Positions 19,106-29,544 of a stretch of 64,000 bases of DNA are shown here, one piece after another. A program made the translations under genes and the position numbers. The notes beneath the pieces were generated by a model that worked only from the letters and a program-made list of their open reading frames with translations, made no database searches and had not been told where the DNA came from. This DNA comes from Lysobacteraceae bacterium NML03-0222 (lineage in GTDB: Bacteria; Pseudomonadota; Gammaproteobacteria; Xanthomonadales; Xanthomonadaceae), in NCBI GenBank assembly GCA_002798195.1, contig NWQM01000009.1:36919-100918 (forward strand), in the 5' to 3' direction. Position 1 is the stretch's first letter. Every line of letters begins with the position of its first letter.

Positions 19106-20269
19106 TCAACGTCCTGCCAGGGCATCGACGATACGGATACGCATGCCGCGCAGCGCCGGCAGCAAGCCGACCACCAGCGCAATCAGCAGCATCAGTCCAA
19201 GGCCGGTCAGCCAGGTGCGCGGCTGGAGTTGCCCCATCTGCACCATGCCCTGACTGGCGCGGCTGATGGCCTCGATGGAGAAATTGGCAAGACCAAGCCC
19301 GAGCAGGCCGCCGAGGCCAATCAGCAGCAGCGCTTCGGCCAGCAGCAGCCACAGCAGGCTGTGGCGGGTAAAGCCCAGGGTTTTCATCACCGCAAGCTCC
19401 GGCGTGCGCTCGCGCACCGACTGGCTGATGGTATTGCCGGTGAGAATCACCAGGGTAAAGAACACTGCCGCCATGATGGCGCTGACGATCATGCCGACAT
19501 CGGCGAATTGCTTGACGAATTCCTGATTGAAGGCCTGCTCGGTCTGGGTCTTGGTTTCGTGCGCGGAATTGGCGCTGAGCTGGTCGATGGCGCGCGCCAC
19601 GGTGGCGGCATCGGCGCCGGGCGCAAGTTCCACCACATAGATGCCGACCTGGCCGTTGAGGTATTGATTGGCTTCGTCGAAATACTCCCAGTGCAGCCAG
19701 AGCGAATTTTCCTCGTTGCGGCGCTTTTCATCGTTGACGCGGAAGATGCCTGCGAGCTTCAGCGGCCAGGCATTGCTGCCGTCTTTTTGCGGAAAGATGG
19801 TGGCTTGCAGCGGAATCACATCGCCCACTTTCCAGCCATGCCGCTCGGCCAGGGCGTGACCGACCAGGGCGCCATCGCGGGTGGCCAGCCAGTTTTCGCG
19901 TTCGGCTTCGGAGACTTGGTATTCCGGATAGAGCTCGAGAAAATTGCGCTTGACCGAGAAGCTCGGGAAAAACTGGCGATTGTCCTGATACACGCCGCCA
20001 AACCAGGTGGAATGGGTGAGCTTGCCCACCCCCGGCACTTGCGCGATGCGCGATTCCAGCGCCAGCGGCAGGAACTGGGTCATGGAAATCTTGGACAGCA
20101 CCACCAGACGTTTGGCACCGGCGACGCTATTGCCTGCGGAATTGAAGGCGATGCGTACCGAATCGAGCAGGCCAAACAGCAGGAAAGCCGTGGCGATGGA
20201 GAGCAGCGTCAGCCAGGTGCGCAGGCGGCTGCGAAACAGCGAGGCCCAGATGAGTGGCAGGTATTTCAT
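19106..20269 (-). CDS. FtsX/MacB-type ABC transporter permease
   Basis: A 387-residue permease with one N-terminal helix (LLSIATAFLLFGLLDSVRIAF), a periplasmic domain of roughly 220 residues, and three C-terminal helices. The conserved cytoplasmic loop is TISQSVRERTPELAVMKTLGF. With the second permease it probably forms the heterodimeric membrane part of an exporter or mechanotransmitter driven by the ATPase encoded just upstream. Confidence 0.88.
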   Translation of the reverse strand: MKYLPLIWASLFRSRLRTWLTLLSIATAFLLFGLLDSVRIAFNSAGNSVAGAKRLVVLSKISMTQFLPLALESRIAQVPGVGKLTHSTWFGGVYQDNRQFFPSFSVKRNFLELYPEYQVSEAERENWLATRDGALVGHALAERHGWKVGDVIPLQATIFPQKDGSNAWPLKLAGIFRVNDEKRRNEENSLWLHWEYFDEANQYLNGQVGIYVVELAPGADAATVARAIDQLSANSAHETKTQTEQAFNQEFVKQFADVGMIVSAIMAAVFFTLVILTGNTISQSVRERTPELAVMKTLGFTRHSLLWLLLAEALLLIGLGGLLGLGLANFSIEAISRASQGMVQMGQLQPRTWLTGLGLMLLIALVVGLLPALRGMRIRIVDALAGR

Positions 20270-20284
20270 CGCAACTCCGTCAGC

Positions 20285-20959
<675 letters not shown>

Positions 20960-20994
20960 GGCGGCTCCTTGGCGAAGGTATCGGCGGGGAAATT

Positions 20995-22224
20995 TCAGCG
21001 GGCAGGCTGGATTTTCATGCCCTCTTTCAGCCCAGCCGGGGCATTGAGTACCACGCTATCGCCCGCATTGAGTCCTTGCGTCACGCGGATATATCCGGCT
21101 TCGGCAGTGGTCGCCGTTTGCACCGGCACCTTGTGGACGCGCTGCTCGCCATCCACGCGGAAAACATAGGCCGCTTCGCCGTCCTTGCGTAGCGCCGCCT
21201 CCGGCAGCAGCACGCCTGTGCGGCGCGGGCTATCGGGCGTAGCGGGCTTTTCCAGAAAGCTCACCTTCACCCCCATGTCCGGTACGATGCGCGTATCGCG
21301 CACATTCAGGCGGATGCGCACCTTGACCGTGGCCTTGCTGCGGTCGGCGGTGGGGATGATGGCGATGACTTCTGCCGGGATGCGCCAGTCCGGGTAGGCA
21401 TTGAGAATGGCTTCCACCGGCATGCCCGGCGTCACCCGGCCGATATGCGCCTCGTTGACATCCACTTCCACTTCCAGTGAATCCATATCGACGATGGTGC
21501 CGATACCGGTACGGGTAAAGCCGCCGCCTGCGGCCATAGGCGAGACGATTTCGCCCGGCTGCGCGGCCTTGGCAATCACCACCCCGGCAAACGGCGCACG
21601 CACCACGGTATTGTCCACCCCCTGGGTGGCGATGGCGAGCTGTCGCTGGCTGACTTGGTTCTGCCGCCGCTGACTGGCGATTTGCGCGCGCAAGGTGTCA
21701 CGCTGGGTCTGCGCGGCCTCGTATTGCGCCCTGGAAACCAGTTGCTGCCCGGCCAGTTCGCGGTAGCGGCGGGCATTGGCCTCGGCCTCGCGCAACTGTG
21801 TTTCCAGCCCGGCCAGCTGGCTCTGGCTGGCGGCCAGTTGCGCGCGCGCCAGCGCCTGATGCTGTACGGCATCCACCGGGTCAAGCCGTGCCAGTACCTG
21901 CCCTTCGCCAACTTGCTGGCCTTCTTCAATCAGCACTTCCAGCACCCGCCCCGGCACCTTGGCCGAGACGGTGGCCATGCGCCGCGCCACCACATAGCCG
22001 GAGGCATCCAGTACCGAGGCCGAGCCAGCGCCGCCATTGGCCGGCAGGGCGATGGCGGTTTGTACGGTAATCGCGGCTGTGCGGGCGCGATAGGCGAAAA
22101 AGCCGGCCACGGCAGCAAACAGCAAGACCAGCACGGCCACGACCCACGGCCAGCGTCTGCCAGGCGGTGGTGTGCTCTGGCGTTCAATGCGCAATTGCTT
22201 GAGGAGTTCGGCGGAGTTGCTCAT
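20995..22224 (-). CDS. HlyD/RND-type periplasmic adaptor of an ABC exporter
   Basis: This 409-residue membrane-fusion protein has one N-terminal anchor (PWVVAVLVLLFAAVAGFFAY), lipoyl half-motifs (VPGRVLEVLIEEGQQVGEGQVLARLD and VRAPFAGVVIAKAAQPGEIV), and an alpha-hairpin between them (LAASQSQLAGLETQLREAEANARRYRELAG). Beta-barrel and membrane-proximal domains follow. It links inner-membrane permeases to an outer-membrane channel or acts as a lipid/peptide conduit. First gene of the four-gene operon; it diverges from glyA across 218 bases. Confidence 0.9.
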   Translation of the reverse strand: MSNSAELLKQLRIERQSTPPPGRRWPWVVAVLVLLFAAVAGFFAYRARTAAITVQTAIALPANGGAGSASVLDASGYVVARRMATVSAKVPGRVLEVLIEEGQQVGEGQVLARLDPVDAVQHQALARAQLAASQSQLAGLETQLREAEANARRYRELAGQQLVSRAQYEAAQTQRDTLRAQIASQRRQNQVSQRQLAIATQGVDNTVVRAPFAGVVIAKAAQPGEIVSPMAAGGGFTRTGIGTIVDMDSLEVEVDVNEAHIGRVTPGMPVEAILNAYPDWRIPAEVIAIIPTADRSKATVKVRIRLNVRDTRIVPDMGVKVSFLEKPATPDSPRRTGVLLPEAALRKDGEAAYVFRVDGEQRVHKVPVQTATTAEAGYIRVTQGLNAGDSVVLNAPAGLKEGMKIQPAR

Positions 22225-22442
22225 GGTGATAGGCGAAGAACCGAAGTGTGGAGGTTAGCCGCTGGCGGCGGCGTACAGCAGTGACAGCTGTCATGTCGTG
22301 CGAGGGGCATCTGGCCGCTGCCAGTGGATGCAGTGCACATTCCAGTGCGCCGGTACAGTCTCTCACAATGTCTGCGCCATGAATGCGAATGGGGCGGATG
22401 GCTTAAGATTACGGTTTTTCCTGCCCTGCCCCGGAGTGTGTC

Positions 22443-23696
<1,254 letters not shown>

Positions 23697-23714
23697 TCGC
23701 TGAAGGTCGCCCTC

Positions 23715-24230
23715 ATGCACTGCCCGTTTTGCCAACATGCCGAAACCCGCGTGGTGGACTCGCGGGTCAGTGAGGACGGCGCCACCATCCGTCGCCGTCG
23801 TGAATGCGAGGCCTGTGGCGAGCGGTTCTCCACGCTGGAAACCATCGAACTGAAGCTGCCGACCATCGTCAAATCGGATGGTCGGCGGCAGCCCTTTGAC
23901 GGCCTGAAGCTGCGGCAGAGCTTTGACCGCGCCCTGCAAAAGCGCCCGGTGTCCGAATCGCAGATAGAGGCGGCCGTGCGCGCAGTGGTGCATCAGGTGC
24001 GCATGACCGCCGAGCGTGAGCTGTCCACCCGTCGCGTGGGCGAATTTGTGCTGGCCGAGCTGCGCAAGCTCGATCAGGTGGCTTTTGTGCGCTTTGCTTC
24101 GGTATATCGCTCGTTCGAGGATGTGGAAGATTTCCGCCAAGAACTAGACCGTCTGGTGCGTGACCCGGTGGTGTCTGGTACGCAGCAGGAACTGCCGATG
24201 GTTGAACCGGCCAAGACGCGGCGCAAATGA
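23715..24230 (+). CDS. nrdR: NrdR transcriptional repressor of ribonucleotide reductase genes
   Basis: A 171-residue protein (most family members are about 150-160) with an N-terminal zinc ribbon (CPFCQHAETRVVDSR ... CEACGERFSTLE) and an ATP-cone domain (VVKSDGRRQPFDGLKLRQSF region). It senses ATP/dATP and binds NrdR boxes upstream of nrd operons. The C-terminus carries an extra 20-residue tail. It overlaps ribD by four bases. Confidence 0.95.
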   Translation: MHCPFCQHAETRVVDSRVSEDGATIRRRRECEACGERFSTLETIELKLPTIVKSDGRRQPFDGLKLRQSFDRALQKRPVSESQIEAAVRAVVHQVRMTAERELSTRRVGEFVLAELRKLDQVAFVRFASVYRSFEDVEDFRQELDRLVRDPVVSGTQQELPMVEPAKTRRK

Positions 24231-25345
24231 GTGCGGATTTCAGCGCGTTTGACCAGACGGCCATGCAGCGCGCCCTGGCGCTGGCCGAGCGTGGTGCTTA
24301 CACCACCCGTCCCAACCCGATGGTTGGCTGTGTATTGGCGCAGGGCGAGGTCATCGTCGGCGAGGGCTGGCATCAGCGTAAGGGCGGGCCGCATGCCGAA
24401 GTCTTTGCCCTGCAAAATGCGGGCGAAGCCGCGCGCGGCTCCACCGCCTATGTGACGCTGGAGCCGTGCGCGCATACCGGCAGCACGGGGCCCTGTGCCG
24501 ATGCGCTGATTGCCGCCGGCGTGAGGCGTGTGGTGGCGGCGATGCGCGACCCGTTTCCGCAAGTCAACGGCGCCGGTTTCGACAAATTGCGCGCAGCCGG
24601 TATCGCGGTGCAGTCCGGGTTGATGGAAGCTCGGGCGCGCTGGCTCAACCGCGGTTTTCTCTCATTGATTGAACGTGGCCGCCCGTGGCTGCGGGTCAAG
24701 ATGGGCGCGAGCCTGGATGGTCGCACCGCGCTTGCCAATGGTCAGTCGCAATGGATCACAGGCGAAGCCGCGCGCGCCGATGTGCAGCATTACCGCGCCC
24801 GCAGCAGCGCCATTCTGACCGGCAGTGGCACGGCGCTGGCCGACAATCCGCGGCTCACCGTGCGGTTGGACGATGAGCGCGATTTTGTTGCACCGCTGCG
24901 CGTGGTGCTCGATAGCCGCCTGCAAACCCCGGCCGGCTCGCACCTTTTGGATGGCAGCGTGCCGAGCATGTTTCTGCATCGGGCGGGCATCACCCCGGAT
25001 GCGCGTTTTGCCCGTGTGCAATGTGAGACCGTGGATGGCGATGCGGCCGGGCTATCGCTGTCGCAAGTGATGCAAGTGCTTGCCGCGCGCGGCGTGCAAG
25101 AAGTGCAAGTGGAAGCCGGTGCGCAATTGGCAGGCGCACTGCTGCGCGCCGGGCTGGTCGACGAGCTGTTGCTTTATTTGGCGCCCAGTGTGCTGGGGGA
25201 CGAGGGGCGCGGCCTGTTTGCCGGGCTGGGGCTTGAGCGACTTACCGATGCTCCGCGCTTTGCCTTTCACGATGTCACGCGCCTGGGCAATGATCTGCGC
25301 CTGACCCTTCTCCCTAACGAGGTAGACCCATGTTCACCGGCCTGA
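24227..25345 (+). CDS. ribD: Bifunctional riboflavin deaminase/reductase RibD
   Basis: A 372-residue two-domain enzyme of riboflavin synthesis. The N-terminal deaminase has HAEVFAL and PCAHTGSTGPCADAL (zinc His and two Cys). The C-terminal reductase begins near RPWLRVKMGASLDGRTAL and continues with WITGEAARADVQHYRARSSAILTGSGT. It removes the amine and then reduces the ribosyl side chain of the pyrimidine intermediate. It overlaps nrdR by four bases and ribE by 16. Confidence 0.96.
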   Translation: MSADFSAFDQTAMQRALALAERGAYTTRPNPMVGCVLAQGEVIVGEGWHQRKGGPHAEVFALQNAGEAARGSTAYVTLEPCAHTGSTGPCADALIAAGVRRVVAAMRDPFPQVNGAGFDKLRAAGIAVQSGLMEARARWLNRGFLSLIERGRPWLRVKMGASLDGRTALANGQSQWITGEAARADVQHYRARSSAILTGSGTALADNPRLTVRLDDERDFVAPLRVVLDSRLQTPAGSHLLDGSVPSMFLHRAGITPDARFARVQCETVDGDAAGLSLSQVMQVLAARGVQEVQVEAGAQLAGALLRAGLVDELLLYLAPSVLGDEGRGLFAGLGLERLTDAPRFAFHDVTRLGNDLRLTLLPNEVDPCSPA

Positions 25346-25929
25346 TACAAGGCGTTGGCCGCCTTGAAAAAACCGAAAACCTGCAAGGCGATGTGCGCCT
25401 GCATATCGCTGTTGGCTCACTGCCATTTGCCGATGTTGTGCTTGGCGAGAGCATTGCCGTCAATGGGGTATGCCTGACCGTGGTGGCCTTCGATGCGGCC
25501 AGTTTTGCCGCCGATGTCTCCACCGAGACGCTGGCGCTGACAACGCTTGGTGGGTTGGCGCAGGGTGCGGCGCTGAATCTGGAACGCGCCCTGCTGCCGA
25601 CCGACCGCATGGGCGGGCATCTGGTCAGCGGCCATGTCGATGGCGTGGGGCAAGTGCTGGCGATTTGGCCTGATGCCCGCGCTGCACGTTGGCGCTTCTC
25701 GCTGCCCACGGCGCTGGCGCGCTATGTCGCCAAGAAAGGCTCAATTTGCGTCGATGGCGTCAGTCTCACCGTCAACGAAGCAGGCGAAGATTTTTTTGAA
25801 GTCGCCCTGATTCCGCATACCGTCGCGCATACCGCCTTTGCCGAAAAAACCATCGGCGATGCGGTGAATCTGGAAATCGACCTGATGGCGCGTTATGTGG
25901 AGCGCCTGCTGGCAACCCAGAACGGCTGA
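25330..25929 (+). CDS. ribE: Riboflavin synthase alpha subunit
   Basis: A 199-residue protein made of two lumazine-binding repeats. It starts with the conserved MFTGLIQGVG, and each repeat holds a SIAVNGVCLTV-like block (ESIAVNGVCLTVV and GSICVDGVSLTV). It catalyses dismutation of two lumazines to riboflavin. The gene begins inside the end of ribD. Its stop abuts the stop of the convergent zeta-toxin gene with no gap, so there is no room for a terminator between them. Confidence 0.95.
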   Translation: MFTGLIQGVGRLEKTENLQGDVRLHIAVGSLPFADVVLGESIAVNGVCLTVVAFDAASFAADVSTETLALTTLGGLAQGAALNLERALLPTDRMGGHLVSGHVDGVGQVLAIWPDARAARWRFSLPTALARYVAKKGSICVDGVSLTVNEAGEDFFEVALIPHTVAHTAFAEKTIGDAVNLEIDLMARYVERLLATQNG

Positions 25930-26577
25930 TTACGGCGTATGGCCTGACTCGGCCAGCGACAGCGCGGCCTCCATGATGGGCTTGGCCCAATCCGGCGTGT
26001 TGTGCAGCGCACTGTGTGTGTTGGGGTGGCGGATGCGGCCCGCGTCCAGAAATAGCAGCAAGTGTGGATCGGGGACGGGACTGCCCGGTGGCGCCTCTTG
26101 GCTGTTGTCATAGACATGCAGTTGGCGTAAATGCGGCAGCAGTGCAATCAGGTTGGCAATCGAGCGATGCCAGCGTTGGCGGATTTTCTTCTCCGGGATG
26201 TCATGGCCGCCATGGCGTACCCGCTGGCGCACGCGGGCGATATGGCGCTCGACCGAATCCAGCCCGCAGAGCCACATCAGCACATCATGGCTGCCTGTGG
26301 CCTGCCGCAGTTTAGCCGCAATGGTGTTGCCGCCCAGCGTGGTTTCAAAGGCGTAATTCTGGTGCGCGCTGATGGCCGCATCCAGCCTGCGCACGCCCTC
26401 ATGCCAAGCTTCGGTATTGGCGTCCTGAATCGTCATGCCAGTTTGGACGGCGCGTTCGCGGGCAAATGTGTCAGGGTTGAACCAGGGGACGCCAGCCTTT
26501 CTCAAGCCTTCGCCAGCAACAGAACTTTTGCCAGCGCCATTGACGCCAGCAAGAACCAGAATGTAAGGGCGCTTCAT
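25930..26577 (-). CDS. Zeta-toxin-like P-loop kinase
   Basis: A 215-residue kinase with Walker A GVNGAGKSS near residues 11-18 and a zeta-type continuation FNPDTFARERAV. Further in it has the ETTLGG segment typical of substrate binding in zeta toxins. Zeta toxins phosphorylate UDP-N-acetylglucosamine or related nucleotide sugars and block wall synthesis. The start is set at 26577 so that the P-loop follows MKRPYILVLA. It lies four bases downstream of a Phd-like antitoxin gene, on the strand opposite to the rib genes on both sides. Confidence 0.85.
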   Translation of the reverse strand: MKRPYILVLAGVNGAGKSSVAGEGLRKAGVPWFNPDTFARERAVQTGMTIQDANTEAWHEGVRRLDAAISAHQNYAFETTLGGNTIAAKLRQATGSHDVLMWLCGLDSVERHIARVRQRVRHGGHDIPEKKIRQRWHRSIANLIALLPHLRQLHVYDNSQEAPPGSPVPDPHLLLFLDAGRIRHPNTHSALHNTPDWAKPIMEAALSLAESGHTP

Positions 26578-26581
26578 GGGG

Positions 26582-26935
26582 TCAGAACCCCTGGCCAGCA
26601 ATGACTTTGCCATGCAGCTTCAAGGGCTGCTTGAAAAGCGAGTCGATTTTTTCCCCGGCATCTGGCGCATTCAGGCAGGCCAGGCGTGCGTCAAACTCAC
26701 GGCGCAGCTTTTCCAGCGCTTGCTGGTCGCGCTCGGCCTTGCTGCGCAGCGCAGCAAGCATTGTCTGATACTCGGCCACCGACAAAATCACCGCCTCGGG
26801 TTGCGCGTGGTTGGTGACCACTACCCGGCCATCACGAGCCACGTTGCGCATCACGCCACGCCAGCCCAGCTTTTTTACATCGGAAGCCGGCGTGTGCGGC
26901 AGGCTGTCAACATCGGCAAGTGCAGCGGTGTTCAT
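26582..26935 (-). CDS. Phd/YefM-like antitoxin
   Basis: A 117-residue protein with a Phd-type DNA-binding and dimerisation fold: DVKKLGWRGVMRNVARDGRVVVTNHAQPEAVILSVAEY. A helical tail follows (RSKAERDQQALEKLRREFDARL) that probably wraps the toxin. A ribosome site (GGGAGG) lies seven bases before the ATG at 26935. It sits directly upstream of the zeta-like kinase gene; classic zeta toxins pair with epsilon antitoxins, so this is a mixed pairing. It likely represses its own promoter through the palindrome at 26978-26991. Confidence 0.8.
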   Translation of the reverse strand: MNTAALADVDSLPHTPASDVKKLGWRGVMRNVARDGRVVVTNHAQPEAVILSVAEYQTMLAALRSKAERDQQALEKLRREFDARLACLNAPDAGEKIDSLFKQPLKLHGKVIAGQGF

Positions 26936-26963
26936 GGCAAGCCTCCCAGGGGAATAGGTATCC

Positions 26964-26991
26964 ATTATGCCCAAATGGGGAAAATTTTCCC
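26964..26991 (-). promoter_or_regulatory. Probable promoter and operator of the Phd/Zeta pair
   Basis: On the minus strand a -10-like CATAAT lies at 26969-26964, about 30 bases before the antitoxin ATG. A perfect 14-bp palindrome, GGGAAAATTTTCCC, lies at 26978-26991 where the spacer and -35 region would be. Phd-type antitoxins bind palindromes and repress themselves. The palindrome is seen directly; its role is inferred. Confidence 0.55.
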
Positions 26992-27113
26992 TGAATGGGG
27001 GGTTTGTCGCGTTTCATAATGTAGCGTCATGGCTACGCCATTGCCCTGCCGTGTCCGGGGCTTCATTATGTGCGGCTGTTGATTTTGCCAATGCACAAGC
27101 GAGGTGAGCTTGA

Positions 27114-27716
27114 ATGATGGTTAGGAAAAAATTGCTTGCCGGGGTGTTGCTGCTGTTGGCAACGCCCGGGGCTTGGGCGCAGCGCGCCGTGGATGCGGCC
27201 GAATTCAGCGTATCCGGGGTGAAACTCGGTATGGAGTGGGAGGCAGCACAGCGTGCAGCCAGTGGCTTCATGCAGCTGCCGGTCAGCGCCATCAAGCCGT
27301 TTGAGCTTAATAATCCAATCACCGGCAGGCGGCAGCCGATGGGCTTTCGGATTGCTGCATCTCATGGCTCGCTCTTGGTGCGTTTTTCCGCAGAGCCGGA
27401 CTTGAATGGCGCTATCCGGGTCAGTGCGGTGGAGTATGAAATCCCTTGGTCGCAGGAAAACGCCGAGCGCCTGCGTCAGGCGGCGCTGGAAAAATATGGC
27501 TCACCCTCAAATGCGCCTGAAAGTGTGAATCTGCAATGGTGTGCCCATCCGAATGGAAACCTCGGGTTGGGCTGCGCCGACATGGGGCATCAGGGTCAGG
27601 CCGAGCAGGCAGTACTGGAAGCCGTCGGCAATAAATTGTCACTGCAAGACAGAGGTGCGCATATTCGCATGCAGCGCTATCTGGACAGCAGGCGTAGCAC
27701 ATCACCCCGTTTTTGA
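27114..27716 (+). CDS. Secreted protein of unknown function
   Basis: A 200-residue product with a signal peptide (MMVRKKLLAGVLLLLATPGAWAQ). The mature part starts with VSGVKLGMEWEAAQRAASGFMQL, a pattern seen in small periplasmic proteins with a 'G-hinge then alpha-helix' start. Two cysteines occur in NLQWCAHPNGNLGLGCADMG. No function was recognised. It ends eight bases before ribBA and is on the same strand, so it may be transcribed with it. A second ATG three bases downstream is an equally possible start. Confidence 0.7.
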   Translation: MMVRKKLLAGVLLLLATPGAWAQRAVDAAEFSVSGVKLGMEWEAAQRAASGFMQLPVSAIKPFELNNPITGRRQPMGFRIAASHGSLLVRFSAEPDLNGAIRVSAVEYEIPWSQENAERLRQAALEKYGSPSNAPESVNLQWCAHPNGNLGLGCADMGHQGQAEQAVLEAVGNKLSLQDRGAHIRMQRYLDSRRSTSPRF

Positions 27717-27724
27717 GAGTAACC

Positions 27725-28828
27725 ATGTCGTTTGCTTCCATACCCGAATTGCTTGAAGAAATCCGTGCCGGGCGGATGGTGGTCATCGTCGATGATGAGG
27801 ACCGCGAGAACGAGGGCGACCTGATCATGGCGGCGGAGTTGGTCAAGCCCTCCGACATCAATTTCATGGTCACCCATGCGCGCGGGCTGGTATGCCTGTC
27901 GCTGACCCGCGAGCGTTGCAAGCAGTTGGGCTTGCCGCCGATGGTGCGCGACAACACCTCGCCGCATCACACCAATTTCACCGTCTCCATCGAGGCGGCC
28001 GAGGGCGTGACCACCGGCATCAGCGCCTATGACCGCGCGCATACCATTCGCACGGCGGTGCGCCCGGATGCCAGTGCGCATGACCTGTCGCAGCCGGGGC
28101 ATATCTTTCCACTGATGGCGCAGCCCGGCGGGGTGCTCAACCGCGCCGGACATACCGAAGCGGCCAGTGACCTGTCACTGCTGGCCGGACTGGAGCCTGC
28201 CGGAGTGCTGGTGGAGATTTTGAATGCCGATGGCACGATGGCACGTCGCCCGCAGCTGGAAGTCTTTGCCCGCGAGCATGGCCTGAAGATAGGCTCGATT
28301 GAGGCGCTGATTCGCTACCGGCTGGAGACCGAGCACACCATCGAGCGCATCGACAGCCGCGAAATCGAAACCCCGCATGGCCGCTTCATGCTGCACAGCT
28401 ACCGTGACCGCATCAGCCACGGTCTGCATTTTGCCCTGCAAAAAGGCGTGGCCGATGCCGTTGTGCCGACGCTGGCGCGCATCCAGATGCAGAATGTGCT
28501 GGCCGATGCGCTGCAATGGCAGCGTGAAGACTTTGGCCCGCTGACCGGCGAGAGTCTGGCGGCGATTAACGCAGCCGGTCAGGGGGTGCTGCTGTTGCTG
28601 GCCGACAACCAAAGCCCGGAGGCGTTGCTGGCGCGGTTGCGCAATGAAGCGGCGGCAACCCCGGTCGCCCCCATGGCCGAATGGCGCCGCAATGGCGCGG
28701 GCAGCCAGATTCTGGCCGATCTTGGCTACGGCAAGTTGCGCGTGATTGGCACGCCACGCAAGCAGGTAGGCCTGGGCGGCTTTGGGCTGGAAGTGGTGGA
28801 ATACCTCTCGCTGGCCATGGGGCACTGA
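27725..28828 (+). CDS. ribB: DHBP synthase with degenerate GTP cyclohydrolase II-like domain
   Basis: A 367-residue protein. Residues 1 to about 200 are 3,4-dihydroxy-2-butanone-4-phosphate synthase, with DDEDRENEGDLIMAAE, THARGLVCLSL and HTEAASDLSLLAGL. This half makes the four-carbon precursor of riboflavin from ribulose-5-phosphate. The C-terminal half resembles GTP cyclohydrolase II but has no cysteine at all, so the three zinc-binding Cys are gone and the R.HS.C.TGD motif reads MLHSYRDRISHG. GTP cyclohydrolase must therefore come from elsewhere. Start chosen at 27725; an upstream TTG/ATG would extend it by four residues. Confidence 0.9.
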   Translation: MSFASIPELLEEIRAGRMVVIVDDEDRENEGDLIMAAELVKPSDINFMVTHARGLVCLSLTRERCKQLGLPPMVRDNTSPHHTNFTVSIEAAEGVTTGISAYDRAHTIRTAVRPDASAHDLSQPGHIFPLMAQPGGVLNRAGHTEAASDLSLLAGLEPAGVLVEILNADGTMARRPQLEVFAREHGLKIGSIEALIRYRLETEHTIERIDSREIETPHGRFMLHSYRDRISHGLHFALQKGVADAVVPTLARIQMQNVLADALQWQREDFGPLTGESLAAINAAGQGVLLLLADNQSPEALLARLRNEAAATPVAPMAEWRRNGAGSQILADLGYGKLRVIGTPRKQVGLGGFGLEVVEYLSLAMGH

Positions 28829-28830
28829 AG

Positions 28831-29544
28831 ATGCGGCTGCTGGCACTGGAAACCTGTACCGAGGCCTGCTCGGTAGCGCTGGTCAATGAGGGGCTGGTGC
28901 ATGAGCGCTACGAGTTGGCGCCGCGTCGCCATGCAGCGCTGGTGCTGCCCTGGATAGATGCGCTGCTGGCAGAAAACGGTCTTGCACGCAGCGACCTGGA
29001 CGCGATTGCCGTGGGCCGGGGGCCGGGCGCATTTACCGGCGTGCGGCTGGGCATTTCGCTGGCGCAGGGGCTGGCGCTGGCGCTTGATCGCCCGCTGCTG
29101 GGCATTTCCACGCTGGCGGCACTGGCCTTGCGCGCAGGTGCGCATGAGGGCGACAGGGTGCTGGCCGCGATGGATGCGCGCATGGGGGAGGTGTATTGGT
29201 GCAGCTACCAGATGCGCGATGGTGAGCCACTGGCGCTTGGCGATGAGCAAGTGAGTGTGCCGCAACAAGTGCAGCTCGAAGGCGAAGGCTGGCTGGGGGT
29301 GGGCAGCGGCTTTGCTGCAGAAAAAGGTGCCCTGCCCAAGCATTTGTATACGCAGCTGACCGAAGTGGATGTGCTGGCCTTGCCGCATGCGGCGGATATT
29401 GCTCGGCTTGCCGTGCGCGCCCATGCCCGTGGCGAGGCGCTGGCGCCTGAACAGGTGGAGCCGGCCTATCTGCGCAACAATGTCGCGCTGACGATTAAGG
29501 AACAGCAGGCGTTGCGCGCCGCCAAGGCAGATTCCAGGGGCTGA
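28831..29544 (+). CDS. tsaB: tRNA t6A synthesis protein TsaB
   Basis: A 237-residue ASKHA-fold protein. It starts RLLALETCTEACSVAL and has the conserved GRGPGAFTGVRLGISLAQGLAL. TsaB is a scaffold subunit of the TsaBDE complex that forms N6-threonylcarbamoyl-adenosine at position 37 of ANN-decoding tRNAs. It starts two bases after the ribB stop. Its stop abuts that of tonB on the other strand with no gap. Confidence 0.93.
   Translation: MRLLALETCTEACSVALVNEGLVHERYELAPRRHAALVLPWIDALLAENGLARSDLDAIAVGRGPGAFTGVRLGISLAQGLALALDRPLLGISTLAALALRAGAHEGDRVLAAMDARMGEVYWCSYQMRDGEPLALGDEQVSVPQQVQLEGEGWLGVGSGFAAEKGALPKHLYTQLTEVDVLALPHAADIARLAVRAHARGEALAPEQVEPAYLRNNVALTIKEQQALRAAKADSRG

Noticed and set aside
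26972..27020. CATAAT at 27015-27020 as plus-strand promoter for the secreted orphan
   Set aside because: No acceptable -35 sequence lies 16-18 bases upstream.
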